In this document: positions 8,637-18,520 of the stretch, in pieces
Layout: every line of letters begins with the position of its first letter
How positions within the stretch are numbered: position 1 is the first letter of the stretch
Origin: Bradyrhizobium sp. WBAH42
GTDB lineage: Bacteria; Pseudomonadota; Alphaproteobacteria; Rhizobiales; Xanthobacteraceae
Direction of reading: 5' to 3'
NCBI RefSeq assembly: GCF_024585265.1
Contig: NZ_CP036533.1
Location: forward strand, 124,001 to 188,000
Length of the DNA stretch: 64,000 nucleotides
Program-made: the position numbers and the translations under genes
The notes under the pieces: model-generated
The model's database searches: none
Told to the model about the DNA's origin: nothing
Seen by the model: the letters and a program-made list of their open reading frames with translations, nothing else

Positions 8637-9443
8637 TCACGCCTTCTTGGCCTTCGTCATCAGGAACTGCTGGCGCATCATATTGTTGCCGGCGTCGAAA
8701 TACTCCGAGATCAACGCCTCGAACTCGGCACGGAAGCTGCTGAGCTTGTCCGGCTCGTCCTTGTACTGGGCCACGAGCTTGATCAACGGCCCGATCGTCG
8801 CTTCCATGGTGCGGCGGAAATGCTGCGGGCTGAGCGTGGACGGCGTCATCATGTCCATCTCGAACGAGATTTCCTTCGCCTTGCCCGCGAGACGCTCGGC
8901 GACGATTTTCGGATCGCCCCACAACGCCGGTGATGCGACGCCCTCGGGTGGCGGCAGATGGCGGCCGACCAGCGCGAACATGCGGCCGACATAGAGATGC
9001 GGCGGCCAAGTGGAGAAGGCGATGGTGCCGCCGGGCTTCAGCACGCGCAGCATCTCGCCGATGGCGACGTCCGGACGCGGCGCGAACATGTGACCGAACT
9101 GGCTGAGCACCACGTCGAACTCGCTGTCGCCATAGGGCAGGCTCTCGGCGTCGCCGTCGACGAAGTCGACATCGAGATTCGCCAGCCCTGCGTGCTCGCG
9201 GGCGCGCTCGATCAGAACCGGCGAGAGGTCGAGACCCCTGACCTTCGCACCGCGGCGCGCGGCCGTGATCGCTACAACGCCGGTGCCGCATCCGACGTCG
9301 AGCAGCTTTTGGCCGGCGGCAATGCCGGCAAAACCGACCAGCTTGGCCGCGGTTGGAGTCGTGAAAACCTCCATCGGCGTGAACAGCGACCAAGCTTCCT
9401 TCTGGATGGCCTTGAAACCTGCAAACGGATCCTGCGCGGTCAT
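8637..9443 (-). CDS. class I SAM-dependent methyltransferase
   Basis: 268 residues; the start at 9443 is supported by GGGAGAG upstream. SAM-binding motif I is LLDVGCGTGVVAITAA near residue 46, the acidic ribose-binding residue is in GLDLSPVLIERA, the adenine-contact segment is VDGDAESLPYGDSEFD, and the post-motif is MLRVLKPGGTIAFSTW. This is the UbiE/Coq5-like small-molecule methyltransferase pattern; the substrate is unknown. It follows the PLP-enzyme gene on the same strand with a 93-bp gap, so the two may share a transcript. Confidence 0.88.
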   Translation of the reverse strand: MTAQDPFAGFKAIQKEAWSLFTPMEVFTTPTAAKLVGFAGIAAGQKLLDVGCGTGVVAITAARRGAKVRGLDLSPVLIERAREHAGLANLDVDFVDGDAESLPYGDSEFDVVLSQFGHMFAPRPDVAIGEMLRVLKPGGTIAFSTWPPHLYVGRMFALVGRHLPPPEGVASPALWGDPKIVAERLAGKAKEISFEMDMMTPSTLSPQHFRRTMEATIGPLIKLVAQYKDEPDKLSSFRAEFEALISEYFDAGNNMMRQQFLMTKAKKA

Positions 9444-9536
9444 GGAACTCTCCCTTTGCGTGAGCTCAATCTTCATGAGGCTGGCGACGCACACCGAAGG
9501 TTCAATGCGTTAGCGTGGCTCCGCGGCACAAGGGCT

Positions 9537-10664
9537 CTATTGCACGAGATCGGCGACAGTGGTCGCGGCTTTCAGGCCCGTGCCGGTGAGAACAGCGACC
9601 GTGGTCTCGTTCGCTCTGATGGCCCCGGCAGCCGCGAGCTTGTCCAGGGCCGCAGCTGCGCTGGCGCTGGTCGGCTCGGCGAACAGGCCTTGCCGCGCGA
9701 GGCGGCGCAGGGCGGCGACGATCTCGTCCTCGGTGAGCGCGATGGTGCCGCCGCCGCTCTCGCGCAAGGCGGCGACGATCTCGCGCAGGCGCAGGGGGGT
9801 CTTGATCGCGGTGCCCTCCGCGACGGTCTTGCTCACCTCGCGCGCGACCGGCGTATCGACGCCGGCCTTGAAGCTTGCATCGATCGGCGAGCAGTTGAGC
9901 GGCTGCGCCGCGAACAGGCGCGGCAGCTTCGAGATCTGCCCGGCCTTCAACAGCTCGCGGAAGCCGAAGGCGCAACCGAGGAGACTGCTGCCGGCGCCGA
10001 CGGGAACGATGACGTTGTCGGGCGCGCGGAAGCCGAGATCTTCCCAGATCTCGTAGGCCAGCGACTTGGTGCCTTCGAGGAAGAACGGCTGCCAATTGTG
10101 GCTGGCGTAGAAGGTCTGGCTCGACTGGCGGATGGCCTCGGCTTCGGATTCCTCGCGCGGGCCCTCCACGAGTTGCACGGTCGCGCCGTAGGCGCGGACC
10201 TGCGCGATCTTCGCCGGCGACGTCGAGGCGGGCGCCAGAATCTTGACGCGCATGCCGCCGGCCGCACCCAAGCCGGCCATCGATGAGCCGCCGTTGCCGG
10301 AGGAATCCTCCAGAATGGCGTCGATGCCGATCTGCCGCAGGAAGGACAGCATCACCGCCGAGCCGCGATCCTTGAAGCTGCCGGTCGGGTTGAACCATTC
10401 GAGCTTGAACAGCGGGCGCAGAGCGCCCCATTCCTGCTGGACCAGCGGCGTGCAACCCTCGCCGAGCGTGATCGGGGTCTTGATCTCGACCGGCAGCGCC
10501 GCCCGATAGCGCCACAGCGACCGCGTCGAGCCATCGATGTCCTCGCGCGAGATGCCCGCCCCCGGCGTCACCAGCAGCGGCGTGCGCTCGTCCGAGCACC
10601 AGCGCGGCTGGTCGAGGGGATAGAGCTTTCCGTTGCGGGGATCGATGTAGCTGGCGGCAGGCAT
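9537..10664 (-). CDS. threonine-synthase-like PLP-dependent enzyme
   Basis: 375 residues. GGAGA five bases before the ATG at 10664 fixes the start. It is a fold-type II PLP enzyme: LGEGCTPLVQ, the PLP-binding Lys98 in NPTGSFKDRG, the SSGNGGSSMAGLGAAGG phosphate/substrate loop and a C-terminal LTGTGLKA. These are typical of ThrC and its catabolic relatives. The product could be threonine synthase, threonine dehydratase or a diaminopropionate-type enzyme. No other threonine-pathway gene is near, which argues for an accessory role. Confidence 0.75.
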   Translation of the reverse strand: MPAASYIDPRNGKLYPLDQPRWCSDERTPLLVTPGAGISREDIDGSTRSLWRYRAALPVEIKTPITLGEGCTPLVQQEWGALRPLFKLEWFNPTGSFKDRGSAVMLSFLRQIGIDAILEDSSGNGGSSMAGLGAAGGMRVKILAPASTSPAKIAQVRAYGATVQLVEGPREESEAEAIRQSSQTFYASHNWQPFFLEGTKSLAYEIWEDLGFRAPDNVIVPVGAGSSLLGCAFGFRELLKAGQISKLPRLFAAQPLNCSPIDASFKAGVDTPVAREVSKTVAEGTAIKTPLRLREIVAALRESGGGTIALTEDEIVAALRRLARQGLFAEPTSASAAAALDKLAAAGAIRANETTVAVLTGTGLKAATTVADLVQ

Positions 10665-10893
10665 GGCAGTCTCCAAGGCAGGGAAAGCGCTGTGCGCCGA
10701 ACTTGAAGCCCGCCGCACGAAGCAACACCTCCTTGAAAACACGAAAAACAGAACTATTTCAATTCCTTAAACTGGCCTCCCGAGCGCGGCGGCAAGCTCG
10801 ATGAGGCGCGGCATCGGATGCCGGCAGGCCTGACGGCCCTCCCGATGCCCGGAATTTGGCCGCGAGCGGCCCCTGCGCCCTGCCACGATTAAC

Positions 10894-10920
10894 TTGTCTG
10901 TCGTCACCGGCCGCTACAAT
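10894..10920 (+). promoter_or_regulatory. possible sigma-70-type promoter of the URC operon
   Basis: TTGTCT at 10894-10899 and TACAAT at 10915-10920 with a 15-bp spacer, which is short. The placement, 92 bp before the first start codon and just before the leader hairpin, is reasonable. This is a tentative call. Confidence 0.25.
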
Positions 10921-10932
10921 ATGTTGGATTGA

Positions 10933-10961
10933 GCTTGCGCCGCCGGTTCGGCGTCGCAAGC
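10933..10961 (+). promoter_or_regulatory. hairpin in the URC operon leader
   Basis: GCTTGCG-C-CGCCG, loop GTT, CGGCG-T-CGCAAGC: twelve paired bases with a single C/T mismatch. It lies about 50 bases before the first start codon. It could be an attenuator, a protein-binding site or an incidental stem; no T run follows. Confidence 0.4.
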
Positions 10962-11011
10962 GAGCCAGGCCCGTCCGAGCGGCGGGCCGTTGGCTTTTTG
11001 GGAGCCTGGAC

Positions 11012-12268
<1,257 letters not shown>

Positions 12269-12273
12269 TCGCG

Positions 12274-13512
12274 ATGGCGGACGCTTTGGAATCACAGGCG
12301 CGCGCACTGCTCACCGCAAAGGCGGTTCGCGCGCGCGCCGGGCAGATACTCGAGCTCGGCCTTGCCGGCGGGCTCACCCATTTCACCGTTGATCTCGACC
12401 GCATGGATGGCGTTGCCGATGCCGTGCTCGCGGTGACACGTAAAGCCTATCCGACGCTCGACATTCCGTTCCATGCGCGCTGGCGGCACTTCGTGCTCGG
12501 CGGCGTCGACCGCTGGGCCCGGCTTGCCGATGCTGCGTCCTGGCCGGATCGCGCGGCGCGGGCGCGCGCCGAGTTCGACCTCGCCATCGTCAGCGTGCTG
12601 CTCGACGCCGGCGCCGGCGCGGCGTGGCGCTATCGCGACGCCGTGACGGGAGCAGAAGTAGGCCGATCGGAAGGGCTTGCGATCGCGAGCCTCGACATGT
12701 TCGCGAGCGGGCTGTTTTCGCACGATGCCAGGGCGCCGTTCAGGGCCGATGCGGATGTGCTCGCAAGACTGCCCCTCGCCTCCATCGCCTCCGCCTTTCA
12801 GGTGAGCGACGTCAACCCGCTGCTCGGCCTGGAGGGACGCACCGACCTACTGCGTCGTCTGGGCAAGCAGGTCTCGGAGCGTGCGGACGTGTTCGGCTTG
12901 CACGATACGCCGCGGCCGGGCGGGCTGTTCGATCATATCGCGGCGCGGGCGATCGGCGGCACTGTTGCTGCGCCCGCGATCCTGTCCGCGGTGCTGAACC
13001 AGCTCGGGCCGATCTGGCCGTCGCGGCTCGAGCTCGCGGGCGTCCCGCTCGGCGATTGCTGGCGCCATCCTGCGATCAAGGCGGACGACGGCACTGCGGG
13101 CCTCGTGCCGCTGCACAAACTATCGCAATGGCTGAGCTATTCGCTGATCGAGCCGCTGCAGCGCGCCGGCTTCGAGGTGACCGACATCGACGGCCTGACC
13201 GGGCTTGCCGAATATCGCAATGGCGGCCTGTTCGTCGACCATGAGGTGCTGCGCCTGCGCGAAGCCGCGGATGCCGAGCGCGCGCATGCGGTGGACTCGC
13301 TGCTCGTCGTGGAGTGGCGCGCGCTGACCGTTGCTCTGCTGGATCGCCTTGCCGAACTGGTTCGCGTCAAGCTCGGCCGTACGTCCGAGACATTGCCGCT
13401 CGCCAGCATTCTCGAAGGCGGCACCTGGGCCGCCGGCCGCGCCATCGCCTTTGCACGCCGCCGCGATGGATCGCCGCCGCTCAAGGTGATCAGCGACGGC
13501 ACGGTGTTTTAG
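12274..13512 (+). CDS. DUF1688 protein of uracil catabolism (URC4/urg3 type)
   Basis: 412 residues; the ATG at 12274 is five bases after the cyclohydrolase stop codon, so translation is probably coupled. The whole protein matches the DUF1688 pattern: LTHFTVDLDRMDGVADAVL, FHARWRHFVLGGVDRW, a middle LHDTPRPGGLFDHI, and DGTAGLVPLHKLSQWLSYS in the C-terminal half. This family is restricted to organisms with the URC/urg pathway and is required for uracil use as a nitrogen source in yeast. Its reaction is not established from sequence and no classical cofactor motif is apparent. It is soluble, with no signal peptide. Confidence 0.88.
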   Translation: MADALESQARALLTAKAVRARAGQILELGLAGGLTHFTVDLDRMDGVADAVLAVTRKAYPTLDIPFHARWRHFVLGGVDRWARLADAASWPDRAARARAEFDLAIVSVLLDAGAGAAWRYRDAVTGAEVGRSEGLAIASLDMFASGLFSHDARAPFRADADVLARLPLASIASAFQVSDVNPLLGLEGRTDLLRRLGKQVSERADVFGLHDTPRPGGLFDHIAARAIGGTVAAPAILSAVLNQLGPIWPSRLELAGVPLGDCWRHPAIKADDGTAGLVPLHKLSQWLSYSLIEPLQRAGFEVTDIDGLTGLAEYRNGGLFVDHEVLRLREAADAERAHAVDSLLVVEWRALTVALLDRLAELVRVKLGRTSETLPLASILEGGTWAAGRAIAFARRRDGSPPLKVISDGTVF

Positions 13513-13540
13513 AGAATGGATAGAGATTTTCGACCACGCG

Positions 13541-13620
13541 CGTCATTGCGAGCGCAGCCAAGCAATCCAGTGTCCGACCGCGGAGGGATCCTGCATTGCT
13601 TCGCTGCGCTCGCAACGACG
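13541..13620. repeat. palindromic intergenic repeat, family A (copy 2)
   Basis: An 80-bp copy, CGTCATTGCGAGCGCAGCCA to GCTGCGCTCGCAACGACG. It lies inside the URC operon, between the DUF1688 and UPRT-like genes, so it would be transcribed and could modulate expression of the third gene. Confidence 0.9.
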
Positions 13621-13649
13621 CCTCGGTGAAATTTCAGGAGCATCTCATT

Positions 13650-14279
13650 ATGGAAGGCGTCACGATCGTCGATCATCCGCTGGTGCAGCACAAGCTGACG
13701 CTGGTGCGGGACAAGTCCATCTCGACCAAGTCGTTCCGCGAGCTGATCAAGGAGATCGGCATGCTGCTGTGCTACGAGGTGACGCGCGACCTACCGCTCG
13801 CCGACACCGTCATCGAGACGCCGCTGGCGACGATGCATTCGGCCAAGATCGCCGGCAAGAAGCTGGTGTTCGTGCCGATGCTGCGCGCTGGCACCACCTT
13901 CGTCGACGGCATGATGGACCTGGTGCCGACCGCTCGCGTCGCCCATATCGGCCTCTACCGCGAGCCGCACAGCTTCGCGGCGGTGGAGTATTTCTTCAAA
14001 TCGCCCTCTGACCTCGGCGAGCGCCTCGCCATCGTGGTGACGCCGGTGGTCGCCACCGCCAACACCGCCGTCGCCGCCATCGACCGGCTGAAGGAGCGCG
14101 GCGCCAGGGACATCCGCCTTGCCTGCCTGATCGCAGCTCCTGAAGGGCTCGAGCGGCTGCGCGGATTGCATCCGGACGTGCCGATCTGGACCGCGGCGGT
14201 GGATGAAGGGCTCGACGACAACGGGTTCATCCTGCCGGGCCTCGGCGATGCCGGCGACCGCGCCTACGGAACGCGGTAA
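13650..14279 (+). CDS. uracil phosphoribosyltransferase-like protein (URC6/urg2 type)
   Basis: 209 residues, the usual Upp length, with AGGAG upstream of the ATG. It aligns along its whole length with Upp: [21 protein letters not shown] at the N-terminus, [20 protein letters not shown] in the middle and the uracil-binding [13 protein letters not shown] at the end. However, the PRPP loop, normally D-P-M-L-A-T-G-G-S, reads T-P-V-V-A-T-A-N-T (residues 131-139): the acidic residue and both glycines are missing. Classical uracil + PRPP chemistry may therefore be altered. In the yeast pathway a UPRT homologue is part of uracil degradation, and the operon context supports that role. Annotation simply as salvage upp would be risky. 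Confidence 0.85.
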   Translation: MEGVTIVDHPLVQHKLTLVRDKSISTKSFRELIKEIGMLLCYEVTRDLPLADTVIETPLATMHSAKIAGKKLVFVPMLRAGTTFVDGMMDLVPTARVAHIGLYREPHSFAAVEYFFKSPSDLGERLAIVVTPVVATANTAVAAIDRLKERGARDIRLACLIAAPEGLERLRGLHPDVPIWTAAVDEGLDDNGFILPGLGDAGDRAYGTR

Positions 14280-14296
14280 GCGCTGCGCGCGCTTTA

Positions 14297-14321
14297 GGAA
14301 CAGCTTCCATCGCGCGAGGTT
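14297..14321 (+). promoter_or_regulatory. possible EcfG (general stress) promoter
   Basis: GGAAC, 16 bases, then GGTT. The alphaproteobacterial EcfG consensus is GGAAC-N16/17-CGTT, so one -10 base differs. It ends 25 bases before the start codon of a small membrane protein, a gene type often controlled by EcfG. Confidence 0.4.
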
Positions 14322-14346
14322 CTCCTGCTCTAGCATGGAGAGCACG

Positions 14347-14559
14347 ATGACCTATCAGAATGATGACCGCAGGGCCGACAGAGCGCGCCGCAACAGCCCG
14401 GTGGCCTGGGCGATCGGCGCGATCTTCGTGATCGCCGTGGTCGCCGCCGTCTTCTTCTACAACGGACGCGAGGTGGGTCCGCAGGCGACGTCGACCAATC
14501 CGAACAACGCGCCGAGCGTCACGACCGGATCGAATCCACCTGCCGCGCCGGCGAAGTGA
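14347..14559 (+). CDS. small single-pass membrane protein
   Basis: 70 residues. The ATG at 14347 is preceded by GGAGAG; an ATG at 14335 is an alternative. The N-terminus is charged (DDRRADRARRNSP), followed by one transmembrane helix (VAWAIGAIFVIAVVAAVFFY). The C-terminal tail is rich in Asn, Thr and Pro. The expected topology is cytoplasmic N-terminus and periplasmic tail. The function is unknown. A possible EcfG promoter just upstream suggests a stress-induced membrane protein. Confidence 0.7.
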   Translation: MTYQNDDRRADRARRNSPVAWAIGAIFVIAVVAAVFFYNGREVGPQATSTNPNNAPSVTTGSNPPAAPAK

Positions 14560-14577
14560 TGCGCTGAGAGCGGGCCC

Positions 14578-15687
14578 TCACACCTTCCCACTGCCGCAAA
14601 TGCCCTTCAGCGCCTGCCACTCCTTGTCGGTCAGCAGCGGTGGGCCGCTGACGGGCCGATCCTCCGTCGTCATGCGCGCGAGGCGGTCCTCGGTCAGCGG
14701 ATGGCTGGCAAGAATCGTGGCGAGCGAGGAGCCGCCTTCCTTGCCGGTGATGCGGAACATCAATTGGGCCGCAGGTTTCGGCGAACGGCCGAGCGCATGC
14801 ATTGTCTCGATCGCGAAGATGTCGGCGCCGGTCTCGGCTTCGCGCGAATAGGAGGCCTCGACCAGGCTGCGCGAGGCGAAGATCACGGCCGATGAGCCGG
14901 TGATGTCGCCGAACAACAGGCCGATCAGGAACGAGGTGCCGCCGTTATAGATCAGGCCGCGCATGTTGTCGTGATGCTTGAGATGGCCGAGCTCGTGGGC
15001 GAGGATGCCGGCAAGCTCGTCGGGATTCTCGGCCTTGTCGAGCAGGCCCTTCAGCACGAACACCTTGCCGCCGGGCAGCGCGAAGGCATTCGGCACCGCG
15101 GTCGGCAGCACGCCGGCCGTCATGGTATCGTCGAGGCCGGCCGCATCGCGCAGGCGGTTGACGAGCTTCGTGAAGGCGGCCTTGCCCGCGGGGTCTTCGC
15201 AGACGCTGCGGCCGAAAATGGTCTTCATCTGGACCTCGGCGGCATCGCCAATGCGCCGTTCCACGGGCTTGGGCACCAGCGGCGCGAGCCGGTCAGCGGC
15301 GAGCGGCACGCCGAACAGGACGACGCAGACGATGGAGACGGCGGCGGCAACCGACCAGCCCACGATCTTGGCGACACCGCGGCGCGTCGTCTGGTGCTCG
15401 TCGAGACGCGTGCAGCGGGCGACCACCTCGGCGGCGAGCGCGGCATCGCGGATCTCCAGCCGGGCCAGAGGCGGTGCTGACGTCGCAGCCAGGCGCAGGA
15501 TTCCAGGGGGACCGTCGGAGCGGCGAATGTCGGCATAGGCCCAGCGAACGGGCGTCGCGCCGTCCTCGGCGAACTCGAGCGCATCGCCGAGGATCAGCGT
15601 CACTTGCCGTCTGCGGCTCGAGACGCCGTCGAAGAAGATGGTCGGCTTGGCCGACTGCGCCGGGGTCTCGGCAAACACGTCACTCAC
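14578..15687 (-). CDS. M48-family metalloprotease, membrane anchored
   Basis: 369 residues. The N-terminal 100 residues form a soluble beta-rich domain. A transmembrane helix lies at about 107-127 (VAKIVGWSVAAAVSIVCVVL). The M48 catalytic domain has the zinc site HELGH (His231, Glu232, His235) and the third ligand Glu285 in SREAETGAD. Proteases of this family act in envelope protein quality control (HtpX, BepA/LoiP, Oma1). The gene lies three bases after the DUF898 gene, so the pair is almost certainly one transcript, and the two products may act together in the membrane. Confidence 0.92.
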   Translation of the reverse strand: MSDVFAETPAQSAKPTIFFDGVSSRRRQVTLILGDALEFAEDGATPVRWAYADIRRSDGPPGILRLAATSAPPLARLEIRDAALAAEVVARCTRLDEHQTTRRGVAKIVGWSVAAAVSIVCVVLFGVPLAADRLAPLVPKPVERRIGDAAEVQMKTIFGRSVCEDPAGKAAFTKLVNRLRDAAGLDDTMTAGVLPTAVPNAFALPGGKVFVLKGLLDKAENPDELAGILAHELGHLKHHDNMRGLIYNGGTSFLIGLLFGDITGSSAVIFASRSLVEASYSREAETGADIFAIETMHALGRSPKPAAQLMFRITGKEGGSSLATILASHPLTEDRLARMTTEDRPVSGPPLLTDKEWQALKGICGSGKV

Positions 15688-15690
15688 AGC

Positions 15691-16845
15691 TCAGAATCCC
15701 GCGACATCGAGTCCGTCGGCAAAGCCTTCGCCGAGCGCGCTGGCAAGCTGACCGCTGCCGCGCACGTCCGCCGCGGTCCCGATGTTGTGCACCTCGACGG
15801 TCTCCAGCACCTTGGCCCAGAGATCGCGCTGAAGATAGACGCGCATGACGATGTTGATGGCAAGGGCGAGCGCGAAATAGCCGATCACCATCATCGCCAC
15901 CATCGGGATGCTCTTCGTCGCATTGTCGCCGGCGAAGATCTCCTCGGCCGGAACGCCGGTCAGCGTGACGACGAGCAAGGCGCTGCCGCCCATATAGGCC
16001 GCGAACGCGACCGTGAGCAGCATCCACCAGCCGATCACTTTCCAGTACAGGCCGTAGAAGGCGTCGTGCGGCAGGTTCGAGGACAGGCCGACACCGCCGA
16101 TCCGGATGCCGTCGAGCCACCAGCGCCATTCGCGCGCCTTGAACTCGGCGTAGAAGAACGGTGCGAGCGGGAAGATGAAGAGTGCGATCGGGCTGAGCAG
16201 CCATAGCCACCAGCCGCGCTTGAAGAAGGTCCAGCCGTCGCCTTCGAAGTCGCCGCGGAGATCGCCGTAATGGGTGTGCCGCATCTTGTAGCGTTCGAGC
16301 GCAGCCTCGCGCCAGGGCAGCGCCAGGCCGAGCGTCAGGAATACCAGCAAGCCCCACAGCATGGCGCGAAACGCGTAGGCCCAGCCCGAGCCGTCCATCC
16401 AGAAGCGGACGCCGCGCCAGACCGTGCGCGTCAGGCGGTAGCGCCGCGCGCGAAAAATCGCGAACTGGCCGAAGGCGTAGAAGGCGATGAACAGCGGCGT
16501 CGAGGCGAAGCCCTGCCAGCGCTCGAACTCGATGCCAACGAGAAAATAGGCGAGATAGATCGGCACCAGGATCGCGAGCGCGAACAGGAAGCCGACCAGG
16601 AGCTCCCTGGCCCGCCCGGTGTATTCGGCCGCATCACCGTCGATCGCGGTGTGCGTCCACAGATGACGGCGGATGTCGGTGACGAGCCAGAACCGGTAGA
16701 AGCCGAAGGTGACCAGCTCCAGCAAGGCACCCTTGGTGACCAGTTTGCGGAACTCGGAGCGATTGCCGGAGAAATCGACCCGCGTCGGCGGCAGCGGCGG
16801 GGGTAAGGGTTCGGACCCGATCGGGGTCCATTGCATGTCGTTCAC
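15691..16845 (-). CDS. DUF898 (YjgN-type) integral membrane protein
   Basis: 384 residues from GTG at 16845, which has GAGG eight bases upstream; ATG at 16836 is an alternative. The protein opens with a proline stretch (PLPPPLPPTRVDFSGNRSEF) and then shows about six to eight hydrophobic segments, with the repeated DUF898 patterns GFYRFWLVTDIRRHLW and a second-half ALERYKMRHTHYGD. It is the membrane partner upstream of the M48 protease, three bases apart. The function of DUF898 is unknown; the pairing with an M48 protease is a recurrent neighbourhood and suggests a shared role in membrane protein turnover. Confidence 0.85.
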   Translation of the reverse strand: MNDMQWTPIGSEPLPPPLPPTRVDFSGNRSEFRKLVTKGALLELVTFGFYRFWLVTDIRRHLWTHTAIDGDAAEYTGRARELLVGFLFALAILVPIYLAYFLVGIEFERWQGFASTPLFIAFYAFGQFAIFRARRYRLTRTVWRGVRFWMDGSGWAYAFRAMLWGLLVFLTLGLALPWREAALERYKMRHTHYGDLRGDFEGDGWTFFKRGWWLWLLSPIALFIFPLAPFFYAEFKAREWRWWLDGIRIGGVGLSSNLPHDAFYGLYWKVIGWWMLLTVAFAAYMGGSALLVVTLTGVPAEEIFAGDNATKSIPMVAMMVIGYFALALAINIVMRVYLQRDLWAKVLETVEVHNIGTAADVRGSGQLASALGEGFADGLDVAGF

Positions 16846-17003
16846 GGCAGCAACCTCGGGATGCGGATCTGTTCCGGTCAAACCATAGATCAGAGGTTAG
16901 TCGATCCCCAAGATGGGCGGGTTCGATTCAGCTCGATTCCGGTCGGTTTCTGCCATGCTTCCACGACAAAACGGTGTGCGGGGGATCACGCTCGTCGATG
17001 TCC

Positions 17004-17090
17004 CGTAGCCTGGATGGAGCGACGCGCAATCCAGGACAGCGGCAGCGGCACGATTCCCGGATTTCGCTTGCGCTCCATCCAGGCTACGCG
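17004..17090. repeat. palindromic repeat, family F
   Basis: Arms CGTAGCCTGGATGGAGC and GCTCCATCCAGGCTACG (17 bp, perfectly complementary), with inner GCGCAATCC and CGGATTTCGC. It is the main feature of the 384-bp gap between the divergent DUF898 and P450 genes. The rest of the gap should hold their promoters; I see no gene in it. Confidence 0.85.
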
Positions 17091-17229
17091 CTTCCATTCG
17101 GCCTACGCTCAAGGGTTGGATGTGGCAAAACTCTCCCTTGCCCCGGCGCAGACAACCGGCTGTAATTGCAAATCAAATACCGCAGCGCAGAATTCAACGA
17201 CGCGCGGTTCATACCCAGGGAGAACGGTC

Positions 17230-18495
17230 ATGCACGGGACCATCGAAAGCGCGGCCAAGCTCGACGCATTGCGCGCGCGCGCAACGTCGCTGCCGCTGGA
17301 GCAATTCGATCCGGGCGACCCTGAGTTGTTCAGGACCGATACGTTCTGGCCCTATTTCGATCGGCTGCGCCGGGAAGATCCCGTGCACTATTGCAAGGAC
17401 TCGATGTTCGGGCCGTACTGGTCGGTGACGCGCTACAACGACATCATGGAGATCGAGACCAACCATGCGGTGTTCTCCTCCGCTTCCTCGCTCGGCGGCA
17501 TCACCATCCGCGACATCGATCCGGATCTGCGCCGCGAGAGTTTCATTTCGATGGATCCGCCGCGCCATGCAGCCCAGCGCAAGACCGTGGCGCCGATGTT
17601 CACGCCGACGCACCTGGACAATCTCGCCATCAACATCCGCAAGCGCTCGGCCGAGTGCCTGGACAATCTGCCCCGCGGCGAGGTGTTCGACTGGGTCGAC
17701 CGCGTCTCGATCGAGCTCACGACGCAGATGCTGGCGGTGCTGTTCGACTTCCCCTGGGAGGACCGCCGCAAGCTGACGCGCTGGTCGGACGTCGCCACCA
17801 CGATTCCCGGCCCCGACGGTCTCGTCGCGACCGAGGACGAGCGGCAGGCCGAACTCGCCGAATGCGCCGCCTACTTCTCCCGCCTTTGGAAGGAGCGCAT
17901 CGAACAGCCGCCGAAGAGCGACCTGCTGTCGATGATGGCGCATGGCACTGCTACGCGGGACATGGATGCAAAGAACTTCCTCGGCAATCTCGTTCTGTTG
18001 ATCGTCGGCGGCAATGACACCACCCGCAACACCATGTCGGGCTCGCTTCTCGCGCTGAGCCAGCATCCCGACCAATATCGCAAGCTGCGCGAGAACCCTG
18101 ATCTGCTCGACAGCTTCGTGCCGGAGGTGATCCGCTGGCAGACGCCGCTGGCGCATATGCGCCGCACGGCGCTCTCCGACTTCGAGTTCCGCGGCAAGCA
18201 GATCAAGAAGGGTGACAAGGTCGTGATGTGGTACGTCTCGGGCAACCGCGACGAGGAGGCGATCGACAAGCCTTACGAATTCATCATCGATCGCGCGCGC
18301 CCACGCACCCACCTGTCCTTCGGCTTCGGCATTCACCGTTGCGTGGGCCTGCGGCTTGCCGAGCTTCAGCTCAAGATTATTTGGGAGGAAATTCTCAAGC
18401 GGTTCGACCATATTGACGTGGTCGGCGAACCCACGCGGGTCTATTCGAGTTTCGTGAAGGGTATCGAGACGCTGCCGGTGAAGATTGCGGCGTGA
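17230..18495 (+). CDS. cytochrome P450, CYP153-type (first of a tandem pair)
   Basis: 421 residues, start supported by AGGGAG. P450 hallmarks: the I-helix oxygen-activation motif GGNDTTRN, the ExxR pair in EVIRWQ, and the heme-ligand loop FGFGIHRCVG with the thiolate Cys371. The blocks WQTPLAHMRRTAL and VVMWYVSGNRDEE are characteristic of CYP153, soluble bacterial terminal alkane/fatty acid hydroxylases. They need a ferredoxin and ferredoxin reductase, neither of which is adjacent. It is likely co-transcribed with the second P450 (25-bp gap). Confidence 0.9.
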   Translation: MHGTIESAAKLDALRARATSLPLEQFDPGDPELFRTDTFWPYFDRLRREDPVHYCKDSMFGPYWSVTRYNDIMEIETNHAVFSSASSLGGITIRDIDPDLRRESFISMDPPRHAAQRKTVAPMFTPTHLDNLAINIRKRSAECLDNLPRGEVFDWVDRVSIELTTQMLAVLFDFPWEDRRKLTRWSDVATTIPGPDGLVATEDERQAELAECAAYFSRLWKERIEQPPKSDLLSMMAHGTATRDMDAKNFLGNLVLLIVGGNDTTRNTMSGSLLALSQHPDQYRKLRENPDLLDSFVPEVIRWQTPLAHMRRTALSDFEFRGKQIKKGDKVVMWYVSGNRDEEAIDKPYEFIIDRARPRTHLSFGFGIHRCVGLRLAELQLKIIWEEILKRFDHIDVVGEPTRVYSSFVKGIETLPVKIAA

Positions 18496-18520
18496 GTCGA
18501 ACGCAACTGGAGCCACGATC

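Larger units (their letters stand above)
10665..11011. other. 347-bp intergenic region, URC operon leader
   Basis: It separates the PLP-enzyme gene (minus) from the URC operon (plus). The left part is AT-richer (AACACGAAAAACAGAACTAT) and probably carries the minus-strand promoter. The right part contains a possible plus-strand promoter (10894-10920) and a strong hairpin (10933-10961). No plausible gene is visible in it. Confidence 0.6.

Noticed and set aside
13650..14279. Plain annotation of the UPRT-like gene as salvage upp
   Set aside because: It is third in a URC-type operon and the PRPP loop is altered, so a salvage-only role is not supported.
16831..17229. An N-terminal extension of the first P450 by up to 133 residues
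   Set aside because: It is derived from an intergenic repeat and has no domain; an RBS and the correct CYP153 start lie at 17230.
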